Made by a program: the position numbers and the translations under genes
In this document: piece after piece, positions 24,210 to 32,308 of the stretch
Layout: the number at the start of each line of letters is the position of its first letter
Position numbering within the stretch: the stretch's first letter is position 1
Assembly: GCA_949294395.1 (NCBI GenBank)
Contig: CASFGU010000044.1
Location: forward strand, 46,003 to 110,002
Direction of reading: 5' to 3'
DNA from: an uncultured bacterium
GTDB taxonomy: Bacteria > Cyanobacteriota > Vampirovibrionia > Gastranaerophilales > Gastranaerophilaceae
Length of the DNA stretch: 64,000 nucleotides
Notes under the pieces: model-generated
Databases searched by the model: none
What the model was told of the DNA's origin: nothing
What the model saw: only the letters and a program-made list of their open reading frames with translations

Positions 24210-24433
24210 TGTACTGCAGTGAATCCAAAATCTTTATTGAAGATGACGACATTTGTGTTACGTGTGAAAACTATGTCAGAGACTTAAACTGCCCTCTGTT
24301 GAGCGCGCTTGTTCAGGGGGATGTTTTTCTTGAGGATAGTCTTGTTGTCAGAAGCTGCGGGTTTTATAAAGAGTTTAAAAGATACTTACATATAGTTAGG
24401 AGCAGAAAAAATGAGAACAATAACGCTAATTAA
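24209..24433 (+). CDS. small Cys-containing hypothetical protein
   Basis: This 74-residue protein has five cysteines in the pattern 'YCSES ... ICVTCENY ... LNCPLL ... RSCGFY', suggestive of a zinc or iron-sulfur site. It has no signal peptide. An ATG at 24203 is too close to the -10 box to be on the transcript, so the start is placed at 24209. The 3' end overlaps the isocitrate dehydrogenase gene by 23 bp and encodes an Asn-rich tail. I do not recognise the family. Confidence 0.6.
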   Translation: MYCSESKIFIEDDDICVTCENYVRDLNCPLLSALVQGDVFLEDSLVVRSCGFYKEFKRYLHIVRSRKNENNNAN

Positions 24434-25403
24434 CGGTGACGGGATAGGGCCTGAGATTTCAGATGCAGTTGTAAAAATTATCGAAGCAAGCGGGCTTGAA
24501 ATAAACTGGGATGTTCAAACAGCCGGTGCTGATGTTGTTCCTGAAGAAGGCACACCGCTGCCGCCAAGGGTTCTTGAATCTATAAAGGTTAATAAAGTAG
24601 CTTTGAAAGCGCCTGTTACAACTCCTATCGGATATGGTTTTTCTTCTGTTAATGTCCAGCTCCGTAAAGCTCTCGATTTGTATGCAAGCGTTAGACCTGC
24701 CAAAAATTTGCCTAATGTTCAGACAAGATATGACAATGTTAATCTTGTTGTTGTAAGAGAAAATACAGAAGACCTCTATGCGGGTGTTGAACACAGAATT
24801 GATGAAAATTCAGCTGAAAGTATTAAAATTATCACAAGAAAAGCTTCCGAAAGAATTTGCCGTTATGCTTTTGAGTACGCTGTTAAGCATAAAAGAAAAG
24901 AGGTTTGTGTTGCAACAAAAGCTAATATCTGTAAACTTTCAGACGGATTATTTCTTGAATGTTTCAGAAAAATAGCACAAAATTATCCTAAGATTAAAAC
25001 CAGAGAAATTTTAGTTGATAATCTTTGCTTGCAGCTTGTACACGACCCGTCGCAGTTTGAAGTTCTAGTGATGCCAAATCTTTACGGAGATATAGTTTCT
25101 GATTTGACTGCAGGTTTAATTGGCGGCCTTGGTGTTGCTCAAGGAGCAAATATCGGAGAATACTGCGCTGTGTTTGAGCCTGTTCACGGCTCAGCTCCTG
25201 ATATAAAAGGTCAGAATAAGGCTAATCCGACAGCTTTGCTTTTATCTGCAATTGAGATGCTTAAGTATATTGATGAAACAGCCTATGCCGAAAAAATTGA
25301 AAAAGCTCTTTATAAAACTTTGAAAAGCGGCATAAGAACGGTTGATATAGGAGGAACTGCCTCTACAACCGAGTTTACTGATGCAATAATATCAAATTTA
25401 TAA
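24411..25403 (+). CDS. NAD-type isocitrate/isopropylmalate dehydrogenase family, probably isocitrate dehydrogenase
   Basis: This is a 330-residue beta-decarboxylating dehydrogenase. The N terminus is 'TLINGDGIGPEI'. The substrate-loop motif 'SSVNVQLRKALDLYASVRP' fits isocitrate rather than isopropylmalate enzymes, where a Leu-rich helix would stand. 'VVVRENTEDLYAGVEH', 'MPNLYGDIVSDLTAGLIGGLGVAQGANIG' and 'FEPVHGSAPDI' are all present. The short length is typical of NAD-dependent ICDH and homoisocitrate-type enzymes. It makes 2-oxoglutarate for amino-acid synthesis. A TTAGGAG ribosome site lies inside the upstream gene. The substrate assignment is by motif only. Confidence 0.85.
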   Translation: MRTITLINGDGIGPEISDAVVKIIEASGLEINWDVQTAGADVVPEEGTPLPPRVLESIKVNKVALKAPVTTPIGYGFSSVNVQLRKALDLYASVRPAKNLPNVQTRYDNVNLVVVRENTEDLYAGVEHRIDENSAESIKIITRKASERICRYAFEYAVKHKRKEVCVATKANICKLSDGLFLECFRKIAQNYPKIKTREILVDNLCLQLVHDPSQFEVLVMPNLYGDIVSDLTAGLIGGLGVAQGANIGEYCAVFEPVHGSAPDIKGQNKANPTALLLSAIEMLKYIDETAYAEKIEKALYKTLKSGIRTVDIGGTASTTEFTDAIISNL

Positions 25404-25407
25404 TAAT

Positions 25408-25445
25408 AAAAAAATTCCTGCTAGTTTATAGCAGGAATTTTTTTA
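25408..25445. terminator. terminator between ICDH and TMEM43-like genes
   Basis: AAATTCCTGC pairs with GCAGGAATTT around a 9-nt loop, with A and T runs on both sides. It probably works for both convergent genes. Confidence 0.9.
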
Positions 25446-26540
25446 TACCTGTTCCGGCGGAAGCGTCTGCGGTTTAGGCTTTTTTAATTTTAATAAGAAG
25501 TATCCTGCGGCTATGGCTGCTATAATTGCAGGTATTGCAATTTCTGGTCTGACGGCAATCCATGCTATTCCTATTGTAACAGCAGATAGTACAAGTGCTA
25601 TAATAAATGCCGCAAAATGAACCGCTCCTGAACCTATTTCACCTATTATTGGAATAAATGACATGACTGATGTTACCGGCGAGATAAATAAACATAATCC
25701 GAAAAACATCAATCCGAAACCTAAACATCTAAACAGCATTGTAGATATATTGTTCTTATTTATAAAATGTTCAACCATTTCTTCTGCAGAGTATTTACCG
25801 GGTTCCAGAATTGAAATCTCAAATTTTGAGTTCTTAAACATAGAAAGTGTTTTGTTATATTGTGTTGATATTACAGATACGTCACTGTTATTTGGTATAA
25901 CTGTATAAGAGATTCTGTAGTCGCCGACGTTACCGGTCTGTCCGCTTACAACAGGTATATAGATGTGGTTGTTTACAATATTATAACGTCTGCTTAACGA
26001 AGCGAGCGAAAGCTGGCTTGACGGGGTTACATTTTGTAAAAGTGATGACCCTGCTGAAAAATCTCCTATTGTAACGTTCTGTGCGTATTGAGTTTGAGAT
26101 TGAAGCTTCATTACCGGATTTTCGTAGCTGGCTGATCTGTAGAAGTTTCCGGAATCAATTTGTTTTTCCGACCAGACCTTGCTGTAAGAATATCTGCGCC
26201 TGCCGTCCTTTGTTCTGCTGCGTTCTTTCCATTGATACATCTCAACCTTTCGCGATAAAACTGGCACATTTATACTTACATATTCATCGCTTAAGGTTTC
26301 AGTTGTATTAATTTTCCCTGAATAATGAATAAGTTTTCTGTCATTTTCCGGTGAATAGCTGTTTACGCTAATAACATTATCTGATATAAATCGCGCTTTT
26401 TTTTGATTGTTAACAAAGTTACCTTCATTCCAGCTAAGCAGCCAGAAAGATCCCAGAAACAACAAAATGCCTGCTACTACGTTCTTGAATGAGGCTTTTG
26501 TATTGTCCAGCGGATCGTAGCTTACATGGTCATTTAACAT
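25443..26540 (-). CDS. TMEM43-family membrane protein
   Basis: This 365-residue protein matches the TMEM43 layout. It has an N-terminal segment 'NVVAGILLFLGSFWLLSWNEGNFV', a large extracytoplasmic beta-rich domain (residues about 45-265) containing 'VEMYQWKERS', then three closely spaced C-terminal membrane helices and a short Lys/Pro tail. Bacterial members are widespread but uncharacterised; the eukaryotic protein acts at the inner nuclear membrane and ER. No functional neighbours are visible. The family call rests on the WNEG and YxWxE motifs. Confidence 0.8.
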   Translation of the reverse strand: MLNDHVSYDPLDNTKASFKNVVAGILLFLGSFWLLSWNEGNFVNNQKKARFISDNVISVNSYSPENDRKLIHYSGKINTTETLSDEYVSINVPVLSRKVEMYQWKERSRTKDGRRRYSYSKVWSEKQIDSGNFYRSASYENPVMKLQSQTQYAQNVTIGDFSAGSSLLQNVTPSSQLSLASLSRRYNIVNNHIYIPVVSGQTGNVGDYRISYTVIPNNSDVSVISTQYNKTLSMFKNSKFEISILEPGKYSAEEMVEHFINKNNISTMLFRCLGFGLMFFGLCLFISPVTSVMSFIPIIGEIGSGAVHFAAFIIALVLSAVTIGIAWIAVRPEIAIPAIIAAIAAGYFLLKLKKPKPQTLPPEQV

Positions 26541-26607
26541 AAACTATCTCCTAAAATTATAATACATCTTAAACTTACAATTTTAGGACGACAGTGTCAT
26601 CATACAT

Positions 26608-26937
26608 TTAATCTAAAAGCCCTAAATCCCGCAAAAATCTGGAGTTATCTGCAAGTTTTTCAAGCTTTTCATCTTCAAGCGGATCGACAGCACCTTTTTT
26701 AAATAGTTCTTCAACCAGCTGATTATGCGATGTGTTTTCAGGATCAGAAAGAACAAGCTTTGAAAAGTTTTTTATGTCGCAGTTTTTTTCGTAAAGGTTT
26801 ACGGCATGCTTTGTTAAATTATCCAGAAACTCATTTTTAGACAGATCAAAATCCACATCAACAGGCTTTATCATCCCGTGATTTGGTGCGGTAGTTTTGG
26901 TGCTTAATTTTTCAGATAATCGTTTAAATAATTTCAT
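26608..26937 (-). CDS. hypothetical protein
   Basis: This 109-residue, charged, helical, soluble protein is not one I recognise. It begins 'MKLFKRLSEKLSTK' and ends 'NSRFLRDLGLLD'. An AGAGGA site lies 8 nt before the ATG. Its promoter (TTGCAA, 17 nt, GATAAT on the minus strand) is overlapped by a perfect 16-bp palindrome, so it may be regulated. Confidence 0.6.
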   Translation of the reverse strand: MKLFKRLSEKLSTKTTAPNHGMIKPVDVDFDLSKNEFLDNLTKHAVNLYEKNCDIKNFSKLVLSDPENTSHNQLVEELFKKGAVDPLEDEKLEKLADNSRFLRDLGLLD

Positions 26938-26969
26938 GCCACATATCCTCTACAATATTATCCTATTAT

Positions 26970-26985
26970 TTGCAAAATTTTGCAA
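26970..26985. repeat. 16-bp perfect palindrome, candidate operator
   Basis: TTGCAAAATTTTGCAA is self-complementary and overlaps the -35 hexamer of the minus-strand gene starting at 26937. It is a plausible repressor site; no dedicated regulator is encoded beside it. Confidence 0.45.
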
Positions 26986-27022
26986 TAAATCTATAGATTT
27001 AGCCTGCAGAATTATTTTAATC

Positions 27023-27051
27023 TTGATTATTACCTGTCTTTCATTTAGAAT
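27023..27051 (+). promoter_or_regulatory. serS promoter
   Basis: TTGATT (27023-27028), 17 nt, TAGAAT (27046-27051). The leader is about 28 nt with an AGAGGT ribosome site. No T-box is seen. Confidence 0.65.
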
Positions 27052-27086
27052 AAATGTGCTTGTTATGAAAAAGAAAGAGGTCTGAG

Positions 27087-28352
27087 ATGCTTGATATAAA
27101 ACTTATTCGGGAAAATCCTGAAAAAATTAACGAACTTTTAAAGAGAAGAAATCCTGATTTATCAATTGATGAAGTTATTAAGATTGATGAAGAAAGAAGA
27201 AAAATTCAGACTGCAGCAGATGAATTGCGCGCCAGAAGAAAAAAAGATTCGCAGATGATAGGTGAATTGAAGAAAAAGGGTGAAAACACCGACGCTGTTC
27301 AGGCAGAAGTTAAAAAAATCGGTGATGAGATTAAAGAACTGGAAGAAAAGCAGACAGAACTCGACACAAAGCAGCGTGATTTGCTTCTTCATATCCCGAA
27401 TATTCCTGACGAAACCACTCCAATCGGAGCTTCCGAGGATGATAATCAGGAAGTTTATAAGTGGGGAGAGCCGAGAAAGTTTGACTTTGAATTTAAACCT
27501 CACTGGGATTTGTGTGAAGAAAAAGGGCTTGTTGACTTTGAACGGGGTGTAAAGCTTTCGCAGAGCCGTTTTACTCTATATCGCGGCAAAGGTGCAAAGT
27601 TAGAGCGCGCAATTATTAATTTCTTCCTTGATTACCACTGTGGCGAACAGGGGTATGAAGAGATTTTGCCTCCGTTTATGGCAAATGCTGCTACAATGAC
27701 AGGAACAGGACAGCTTCCGAAGTTCGCAGAAGATATGTATAAGTGTGTTGATGAGGATTTATACCTTATTCCGACTGCCGAAGTTCCTGTTACAAATATT
27801 TATGCAGGAGAAATCCTGTCGGAAGATGACCTTCCTAAGTATATGACAGCCTATACTCCTTGTTTCCGCCGCGAAGCCGGTTCTGCAGGAAAAGACACCA
27901 GAGGCTTAATCCGTGTTCACCAGTTTAATAAGGTTGAACTTGTTAAACTTTGCACCCCGCAGACAAGTAAAGAAGAGCACGAAAAATTAACCGAAGACGC
28001 CGAAAAAATGCTGCAGCTTCTGGAACTTCCGTATCGCCGTGAGGCGCTTTGTACGGCTGATATTGGATTTTCTGCAAATAAATGCTGGGATTTAGAGGTA
28101 TGGATGCCTTCTTACGGCACTTACAAGGAAATCTCCAGCTGTTCAAACTACGGCGACTATCAGGCAAGACGTGCAAATATCAGATACCGCGATAAGGCAA
28201 CCGGAAAAACTCAGTTTGTCCATACGATTAACGGTTCGGGACTTGCTGTGGGCAGAACATTTGCAGCGATTGTTGAAAATTACCAGCAGGAGGACGGAAC
28301 CATTATTATCCCGGAAGTCCTCAGGAAATACACCGGATTTGATAAAATATAA
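27087..28352 (+). CDS. serS: seryl-tRNA synthetase
   Basis: SerRS charges tRNA-Ser (and tRNA-Sec) with serine. The 421-residue protein has the N-terminal long antiparallel coiled coil (about 30-100) that holds the tRNA long arm. The class II catalytic domain follows with '[11 protein letters not shown]', motif 2 '[26 protein letters not shown]' and motif 3 '[24 protein letters not shown]'. The length and all motifs are normal. A strong terminator follows directly. Confidence 0.98.
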   Translation: MLDIKLIRENPEKINELLKRRNPDLSIDEVIKIDEERRKIQTAADELRARRKKDSQMIGELKKKGENTDAVQAEVKKIGDEIKELEEKQTELDTKQRDLLLHIPNIPDETTPIGASEDDNQEVYKWGEPRKFDFEFKPHWDLCEEKGLVDFERGVKLSQSRFTLYRGKGAKLERAIINFFLDYHCGEQGYEEILPPFMANAATMTGTGQLPKFAEDMYKCVDEDLYLIPTAEVPVTNIYAGEILSEDDLPKYMTAYTPCFRREAGSAGKDTRGLIRVHQFNKVELVKLCTPQTSKEEHEKLTEDAEKMLQLLELPYRREALCTADIGFSANKCWDLEVWMPSYGTYKEISSCSNYGDYQARRANIRYRDKATGKTQFVHTINGSGLAVGRTFAAIVENYQQEDGTIIIPEVLRKYTGFDKI

Positions 28353-28358
28353 TGATTT

Positions 28359-28390
28359 AAAAAAGCTCCCATTTAGGGAGCTTTTTAGTG
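28359..28390. terminator. serS terminator
   Basis: AAAAAGCTCCC pairs with GGGAGCTTTTT around a 5-nt loop. It can also stop the convergent gene at 28398. Confidence 0.9.
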
Positions 28391-28397
28391 TAATGGT

Positions 28398-28667
28398 TTA
28401 TTTAATGTTACCTTTATAATTTCCTTTTTCAAGCTTGCCTGGTTTTTTAGAGGCGTCGGCAAGGCTATCTATGCCGTCGAATATTCCTCTGACAAGGCTT
28501 GCGAACTTCTGGTTTGAAGAATATTTTCTTAATTCAATTTCAAGTTTGTCTTTAGGCATTGTTGTTCCCATTTCAAACCCTTTTTGGTAATCTTCCATAT
28601 TGTTTGCAATTTTAATTTTTACTCTTTGTCCGCCTGTGAAATTTAAAGGGGTAATTTGTATATTCAT
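28398..28667 (-). CDS. small hypothetical protein with N-terminal 'NFTGG' tag
   Basis: This 89-residue protein begins 'MNIQITPLNFTGGQRVKIKIANNMEDY'. The NFTGG tag near the start recalls the F-G tags of the proteins at 16085 and 34147, and all three share an upstream motif. The remainder is a compact alpha/beta stretch with Lys-rich surfaces and no export signal. AAGGA precedes the ATG. The function is unknown. Confidence 0.65.
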   Translation of the reverse strand: MNIQITPLNFTGGQRVKIKIANNMEDYQKGFEMGTTMPKDKLEIELRKYSSNQKFASLVRGIFDGIDSLADASKKPGKLEKGNYKGNIK

Positions 28668-28704
28668 AAATTTTTCTATCCTTATTTTAGATGTTACTAT
28701 CTGA

Positions 28705-28732
28705 TTAAACAGTGTAAAAATTTTTTTTTGCT
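28705..28732 (-). promoter_or_regulatory. motif 'GC-20 nt-TTTAA' upstream of 28667 gene
   Basis: On the minus strand AGC is followed by A9T5, and TTTAA comes exactly 20 nt after the GC, as in the copies at 16025 and 34157. Confidence 0.45.
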
Positions 28733-28781
28733 AATAAAGTTAAAAAATTTTTAAATTAATTAACCGTGTGATATAATCGTA

Positions 28782-29288
28782 ATGTATTTTATGTTATGCG
28801 GGAAAGTTGACGATTATATGACAGCAATGAAATTCGATATAGACAGACTGTTAAAAATGCTGGAAGAGCCTTTTACTTACAAGGACACAGCTTATCACAA
28901 ATTTTTGAAATTTATCTGTGAACTTATTCTTATTGTCAGGTATTTTTATATCTGCCAGCCTCTGATTTTAAAACTCTTAATAGGATTGCCGGTGCTTTAT
29001 TTCGGGATTTCTGTTTACGTCTGGTATGCTGTTTTTGTTGTGTGGACAAAGGTTATTGATGAATATTTTCTCTATGACCTGTCTGCTGAAACTTTTTCAA
29101 TGCGTAAATATTTTAAAATAAATTTTCTCAGACAGCTCCTGTTTATTTTTACATTCATATTTATGTATGTTTATTATAAGGTTCCTCTGGGTTGGATTTG
29201 TTTTATATACACTGTATTTATGCTGATGCTTGCTTCTGGCTATATCGCGCCTGAATTTGACAGAAGAATTTATGCGCGGGAAAAATAA
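28782..29288 (+). CDS. small polytopic membrane protein
   Basis: This 168-residue protein has three to four hydrophobic segments (about 45-60, 65-90, 115-135 and 138-155) and is rich in Phe/Tyr. TATAAT (28772-28777) is only 4 nt from the first ATG and there is no ribosome site, so the mRNA is leaderless or the start is a later ATG (28791 is out of frame; the in-frame candidate is Met4). No recognisable family. It lies upstream of the Ski2-like helicase gene but has its own promoter. Confidence 0.6.
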   Translation: MYFMLCGKVDDYMTAMKFDIDRLLKMLEEPFTYKDTAYHKFLKFICELILIVRYFYICQPLILKLLIGLPVLYFGISVYVWYAVFVVWTKVIDEYFLYDLSAETFSMRKYFKINFLRQLLFIFTFIFMYVYYKVPLGWICFIYTVFMLMLASGYIAPEFDRRIYAREK

Positions 29289-29319
29289 AGTTAAGAATTC
29301 TTTTTTGTGATATTATATG

Positions 29320-29335
29320 AATACCGGCCGGTATT
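29320..29335. repeat. GC-rich 16-bp palindrome before the Ski2-like helicase gene
   Basis: AATACCGGCCGGTATT is a perfect palindrome and strikingly GC-rich for this sequence. A second GGCCGG lies 20 nt downstream. The palindrome begins just after a TATTAT -10 box (29311-29316) and so covers the expected transcription start. It could be an operator or an mRNA 5' hairpin. Confidence 0.5.
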
Positions 29336-29372
29336 GTCGTGTGTAAGTCAGGACGGCCGGATTTGAAGGATT

Positions 29373-31661
29373 ATGATGTACGGATTCCCATTTGAGCTGG
29401 ATGATTTTCAAAAACAGGCGTGCGAATATATTGATGCAGGCAAAAGTGTTGTGGTCTGCGCACCGACTGGTGCCGGCAAAACTGTTATTGCACAGCATGC
29501 AATCCATAGAGCACTGGAAGAGGGAACAAGAATTTTTTATACTACTCCTTTAAAAGCTCTTTCAAACCAGAAGTATTACGATTTTTCTGAAAAATACGGA
29601 TCTGATAAAGTAGGGCTTTTAACAGGCGATACCTCAATTAACAGAAGCGGACAGATTGTTGTCATGACTACCGAAGTTTTCCGTAACATGCTCTATGGAA
29701 CTAATTTCGGTGCGGTTGCTGATAATTTAAAAGACGTTAAATATGTTGTTTTAGATGAAGTTCACTATATGAACGACGAGCAGCGCGGAACTGTCTGGGA
29801 AGAAAGTATAATTTACTGCCCGACTAATGTTCAGATAATTGCGCTCTCTGCAACTGTTGCAAATGCGGATGAACTTACTGCATGGATTAATACCGTGCAT
29901 TCAAAAACAGAACTTGTTGATACTGATTTCAGACCGGTTCCTTTGAAATTCTTTTATTTTGATAGTTCACAGCCTGACAAACTTCTTCCGCTTTTAACTC
30001 CATCCGGTCAGCTTAATAAAAAAATTAAGCCGGAGAAAAAGTTTTACGGTCACAATCGAAAAAAACAGCGCTCGTATGTTAAAGAGGTGGTTAGAAATCT
30101 TTTTAATCAGGATATGCTGCCTGCAATTTATTTTACATTTTCCCGCAAAAAATGTGATGAACAGATGGAAAAATGCGCCTCGTTAGAACTTGTTACAAGA
30201 GGAGAAAGAGCTCAAATTAAGCAGTTCATTGATGAATATATTGCTGAAAACCCGCATCTTTATAATAACAAACATATTGATTATCTTCTCTGCGGTGTAG
30301 CCTCCCATCATGCAGGTCTTTTACCGGCGTGGAAAATTCTTGTCGAAAAGCTTTTTCAGAAAGGTTTAATTAAAGTTGTATTTGCAACGGAAACTCTTGC
30401 TGCAGGAATAAATATGCCTGCGCGTTCTACCGTCATAAGTTCAACAAGTAAAAGAACTGACAGCGGGCACAGAATGCTCACCGCAAGCGAGTTTTTGCAG
30501 ATGTCCGGGAGAGCCGGCAGACGCGGAATGGATGAGGTCGGCTATGTTACAATTGTCGGCTCGCCTTTTGAATCGCCGGAAGAAGTAGCGGAGCTGGTAT
30601 TAAGCGGTGCAAACCCTCTGGAAAGCAGATTTTCTCCGAGTTATTCAATGGTTTTGAATCTTCTCCAGCGTTTCAGTCTTGAGGAAGCTAAAGAACTTAT
30701 TCTGAAAAGTTTTGGTTATTTTTCATCAGGTTCACGTTTGAAGCCGCTTTTTGATATGCAGATGGTACTTGAAAATGAAGCTAAAGAAAGAAGTTTTGTT
30801 TGCCCTTTTAAGCATACTGACGAGCAGCTTTTTGAATATGATAAAATCCGTCATATTTATGTGCAGAACAGGCAGACTTATAAAAAAATCTGCAAGCAGG
30901 AGCGTGCCAAAAACAGACCGCTCTCCCCGGAAGCCGTGCAGTTCGGGAAAGAAACAAAAGCCATGCTTGAGAGAATGCACAGTTTCCCGTGTGATAACTG
31001 TAAGCTGTATAAAAAGCATTCAAAAAGTATTGAAGTAATTGCAAGAATTAATGTCCGCCTTAAAAAGCTTCAAAAAGAAATCGAGCGGCAGCGTGATATT
31101 TTCTGGAATAAGTTTCTTGCCCATAGAAGTGTATTGCAGGATTTTGGCTATCTAAAAGACGATTATCCTGAGGAAAAAGGGGTTACAACCTCGCAAATTC
31201 GCTCTGAAAACGAACTTTTTATTGCAGAAATTATATTCTCGCATGTGCTGGAAAATCTTACACCGGCGCAGCTTGCTGCTGTAGTCTGTGCTATTACTAC
31301 AGAGGAACTAAGGATAGATATTCCGTATCTTCCAATATCAGAACCTGTTCGTAAAACATTAAATCAAATCAGAAATATCAGGCGCAGAATAGAAAAAGTC
31401 CAGAATAATTATTCTGTTGATGCTCCATTATATATAAATCCTTATTTTAGTTCGTTAATTGAACTCTGGGTTGAAGGGGCTGAGTGGGAAACGATAACAG
31501 AACAGATTGATATTGGCGAAGGTGACATTGTCCGTTCATTTAAACGTGTTGTTGATGTTCTGCGACAATTCACCACAATATCAAATGTGCCGGAACCTCT
31601 TGTCTTCACCGCTCGCGAGGCAATAGAAAAAATCCAGAGAGAACCGGTTGATATTGATTAA
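29373..31661 (+). CDS. Ski2-like DEVH-box RNA helicase
   Basis: This 762-residue superfamily 2 helicase has a P-loop 'APTGAGKT' at residues 30-37, 'TTPLKALSNQK' (Ia), 'DEVH' near 129 (II), 'ALSATVAN' (III), 'FATETLAAGINMPARS' (V) and 'MSGRAGRRGMD' near 378 (VI). The region after the second RecA domain has the winged-helix and helical-bundle sequence and a C-terminal DSHCT-like end. These features fit the Ski2/Mtr4 group found in cyanobacteria and actinobacteria, thought to unwind RNA for decay or processing. The start ATG-ATG is preceded by GAAGGA. The end overlaps the XRE gene by 4 bp. Confidence 0.92.
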   Translation: MMYGFPFELDDFQKQACEYIDAGKSVVVCAPTGAGKTVIAQHAIHRALEEGTRIFYTTPLKALSNQKYYDFSEKYGSDKVGLLTGDTSINRSGQIVVMTTEVFRNMLYGTNFGAVADNLKDVKYVVLDEVHYMNDEQRGTVWEESIIYCPTNVQIIALSATVANADELTAWINTVHSKTELVDTDFRPVPLKFFYFDSSQPDKLLPLLTPSGQLNKKIKPEKKFYGHNRKKQRSYVKEVVRNLFNQDMLPAIYFTFSRKKCDEQMEKCASLELVTRGERAQIKQFIDEYIAENPHLYNNKHIDYLLCGVASHHAGLLPAWKILVEKLFQKGLIKVVFATETLAAGINMPARSTVISSTSKRTDSGHRMLTASEFLQMSGRAGRRGMDEVGYVTIVGSPFESPEEVAELVLSGANPLESRFSPSYSMVLNLLQRFSLEEAKELILKSFGYFSSGSRLKPLFDMQMVLENEAKERSFVCPFKHTDEQLFEYDKIRHIYVQNRQTYKKICKQERAKNRPLSPEAVQFGKETKAMLERMHSFPCDNCKLYKKHSKSIEVIARINVRLKKLQKEIERQRDIFWNKFLAHRSVLQDFGYLKDDYPEEKGVTTSQIRSENELFIAEIIFSHVLENLTPAQLAAVVCAITTEELRIDIPYLPISEPVRKTLNQIRNIRRRIEKVQNNYSVDAPLYINPYFSSLIELWVEGAEWETITEQIDIGEGDIVRSFKRVVDVLRQFTTISNVPEPLVFTAREAIEKIQREPVDID

Positions 31662-31870
31662 TTCTCCTTATCAGGAATATATTCCATTATATCCGAAATC
31701 GTGCAGTTAAAATATTTGCACAGTTTGTTCAGGGTATGGATGCTTATATTTATATTTTTGTTATTTCTTATTGTAGAAATAGTAGATTTTCCTATTCCTG
31801 TTTTTTGATATATATCTTCAGCAGTTGTTCTATGCTGCCATATCAAGTCATCTAGCTTAAATACAATCAT
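31658..31870 (-). CDS. XRE-family HTH regulator
   Basis: This is a 70-residue Cro/CI-type HTH: 'LDDLIWQHRTTAEDIYQKTGIGKSTISTIRNN' followed by 'IHTLNKLCKYFNCTISDIMEYIPD'. The open frame extends to 31924, but a TATAAT sits 6 nt before the ATG at 31870 and would lie inside the longer version, so the shorter start on a leaderless mRNA is favoured. Two palindromes upstream look like operators. It stands divergent to a 32-codon membrane-peptide frame. Confidence 0.85.
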   Translation of the reverse strand: MIVFKLDDLIWQHRTTAEDIYQKTGIGKSTISTIRNNKNINISIHTLNKLCKYFNCTISDIMEYIPDKEN

Positions 31871-31910
31871 TGTTTCATTATATTTCACAATATGATATGA
31901 TTGACAAAAT

Positions 31911-31948
31911 ATATGATATATCATATTATTAATATTACATGTAATATT
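31911..31948. promoter_or_regulatory. two adjacent perfect palindromes, candidate XRE operators
   Basis: ATATGATATATCATAT (31911-31926) and AATATTACATGTAATATT (31931-31948) are perfect palindromes. A further half-site, AATATGATATGA, lies at 31889-31900, inside the promoter of the XRE gene. They lie between the XRE gene and the small membrane-peptide frame and could control both. Confidence 0.55.
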
Positions 31949-31966
31949 ATTTGGAAATAAATTTAA

Positions 31967-32065
31967 ATGTATAATTCAAAATTTGAAAATTTACCTGATA
32001 TTATATTAGGAGTGCTTTTAATCCTTTTAATTTTATTTATGCCGGTATATTTTTGTTTAAAATAA
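31967..32065 (+). CDS. possible 32-residue single-span membrane peptide
   Basis: A short frame starting 'MYNSKFENLPDIILGVLLI' runs through a single hydrophobic helix to 'PVYFCLK'. A weak GGA lies 11 nt upstream. The size, the single membrane span, the Lys at the C terminus and the position opposite an XRE regulator recall small membrane toxins or regulated micro-proteins. No antitoxin RNA is evident, and chance cannot be excluded. Confidence 0.35.
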   Translation: MYNSKFENLPDIILGVLLILLILFMPVYFCLK

Positions 32066-32115
32066 GTGTAATTTTACCTCTATTTAGTTTTGTAAAACCC
32101 TTGCAGCCAGAGGAC

Positions 32116-32308
32116 TTGAGATATTTGTAAAAATATGTTACAATAATAGTAGGAAGTCCCTGTAAAATGGTTGACGCTGGTGAAAAAACTTTATGGTTAT
32201 AAGGACACTTTCAAACGGGTTAAAAACAGGCTTCTGATGAGTGTTATTCCCCACCCCACTCTTTAATCAAAAAGGTATCCGGTTACTTTTAAGTTATGAG
32301 GTGACGTT
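32116..32308 (+). promoter_or_regulatory. promoter and structured leader of phosphodiester glycosidase gene
   Basis: TTGAGA (32116-32121), 17 nt and an extended -10 TG-T-TACAAT (32136-32144) form an excellent promoter, with a start near 32151. The 158-nt leader can fold. AG.AAG..CCTGT (32152-32163) pairs with ACAGGCTTCT (32225-32234), and a second hairpin GAGTG/CACTC (about 32237-32259) presents a C-rich loop. A GAGGTG ribosome site precedes the ATG at 32309. I found no match to a known riboswitch. Confidence 0.55.
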
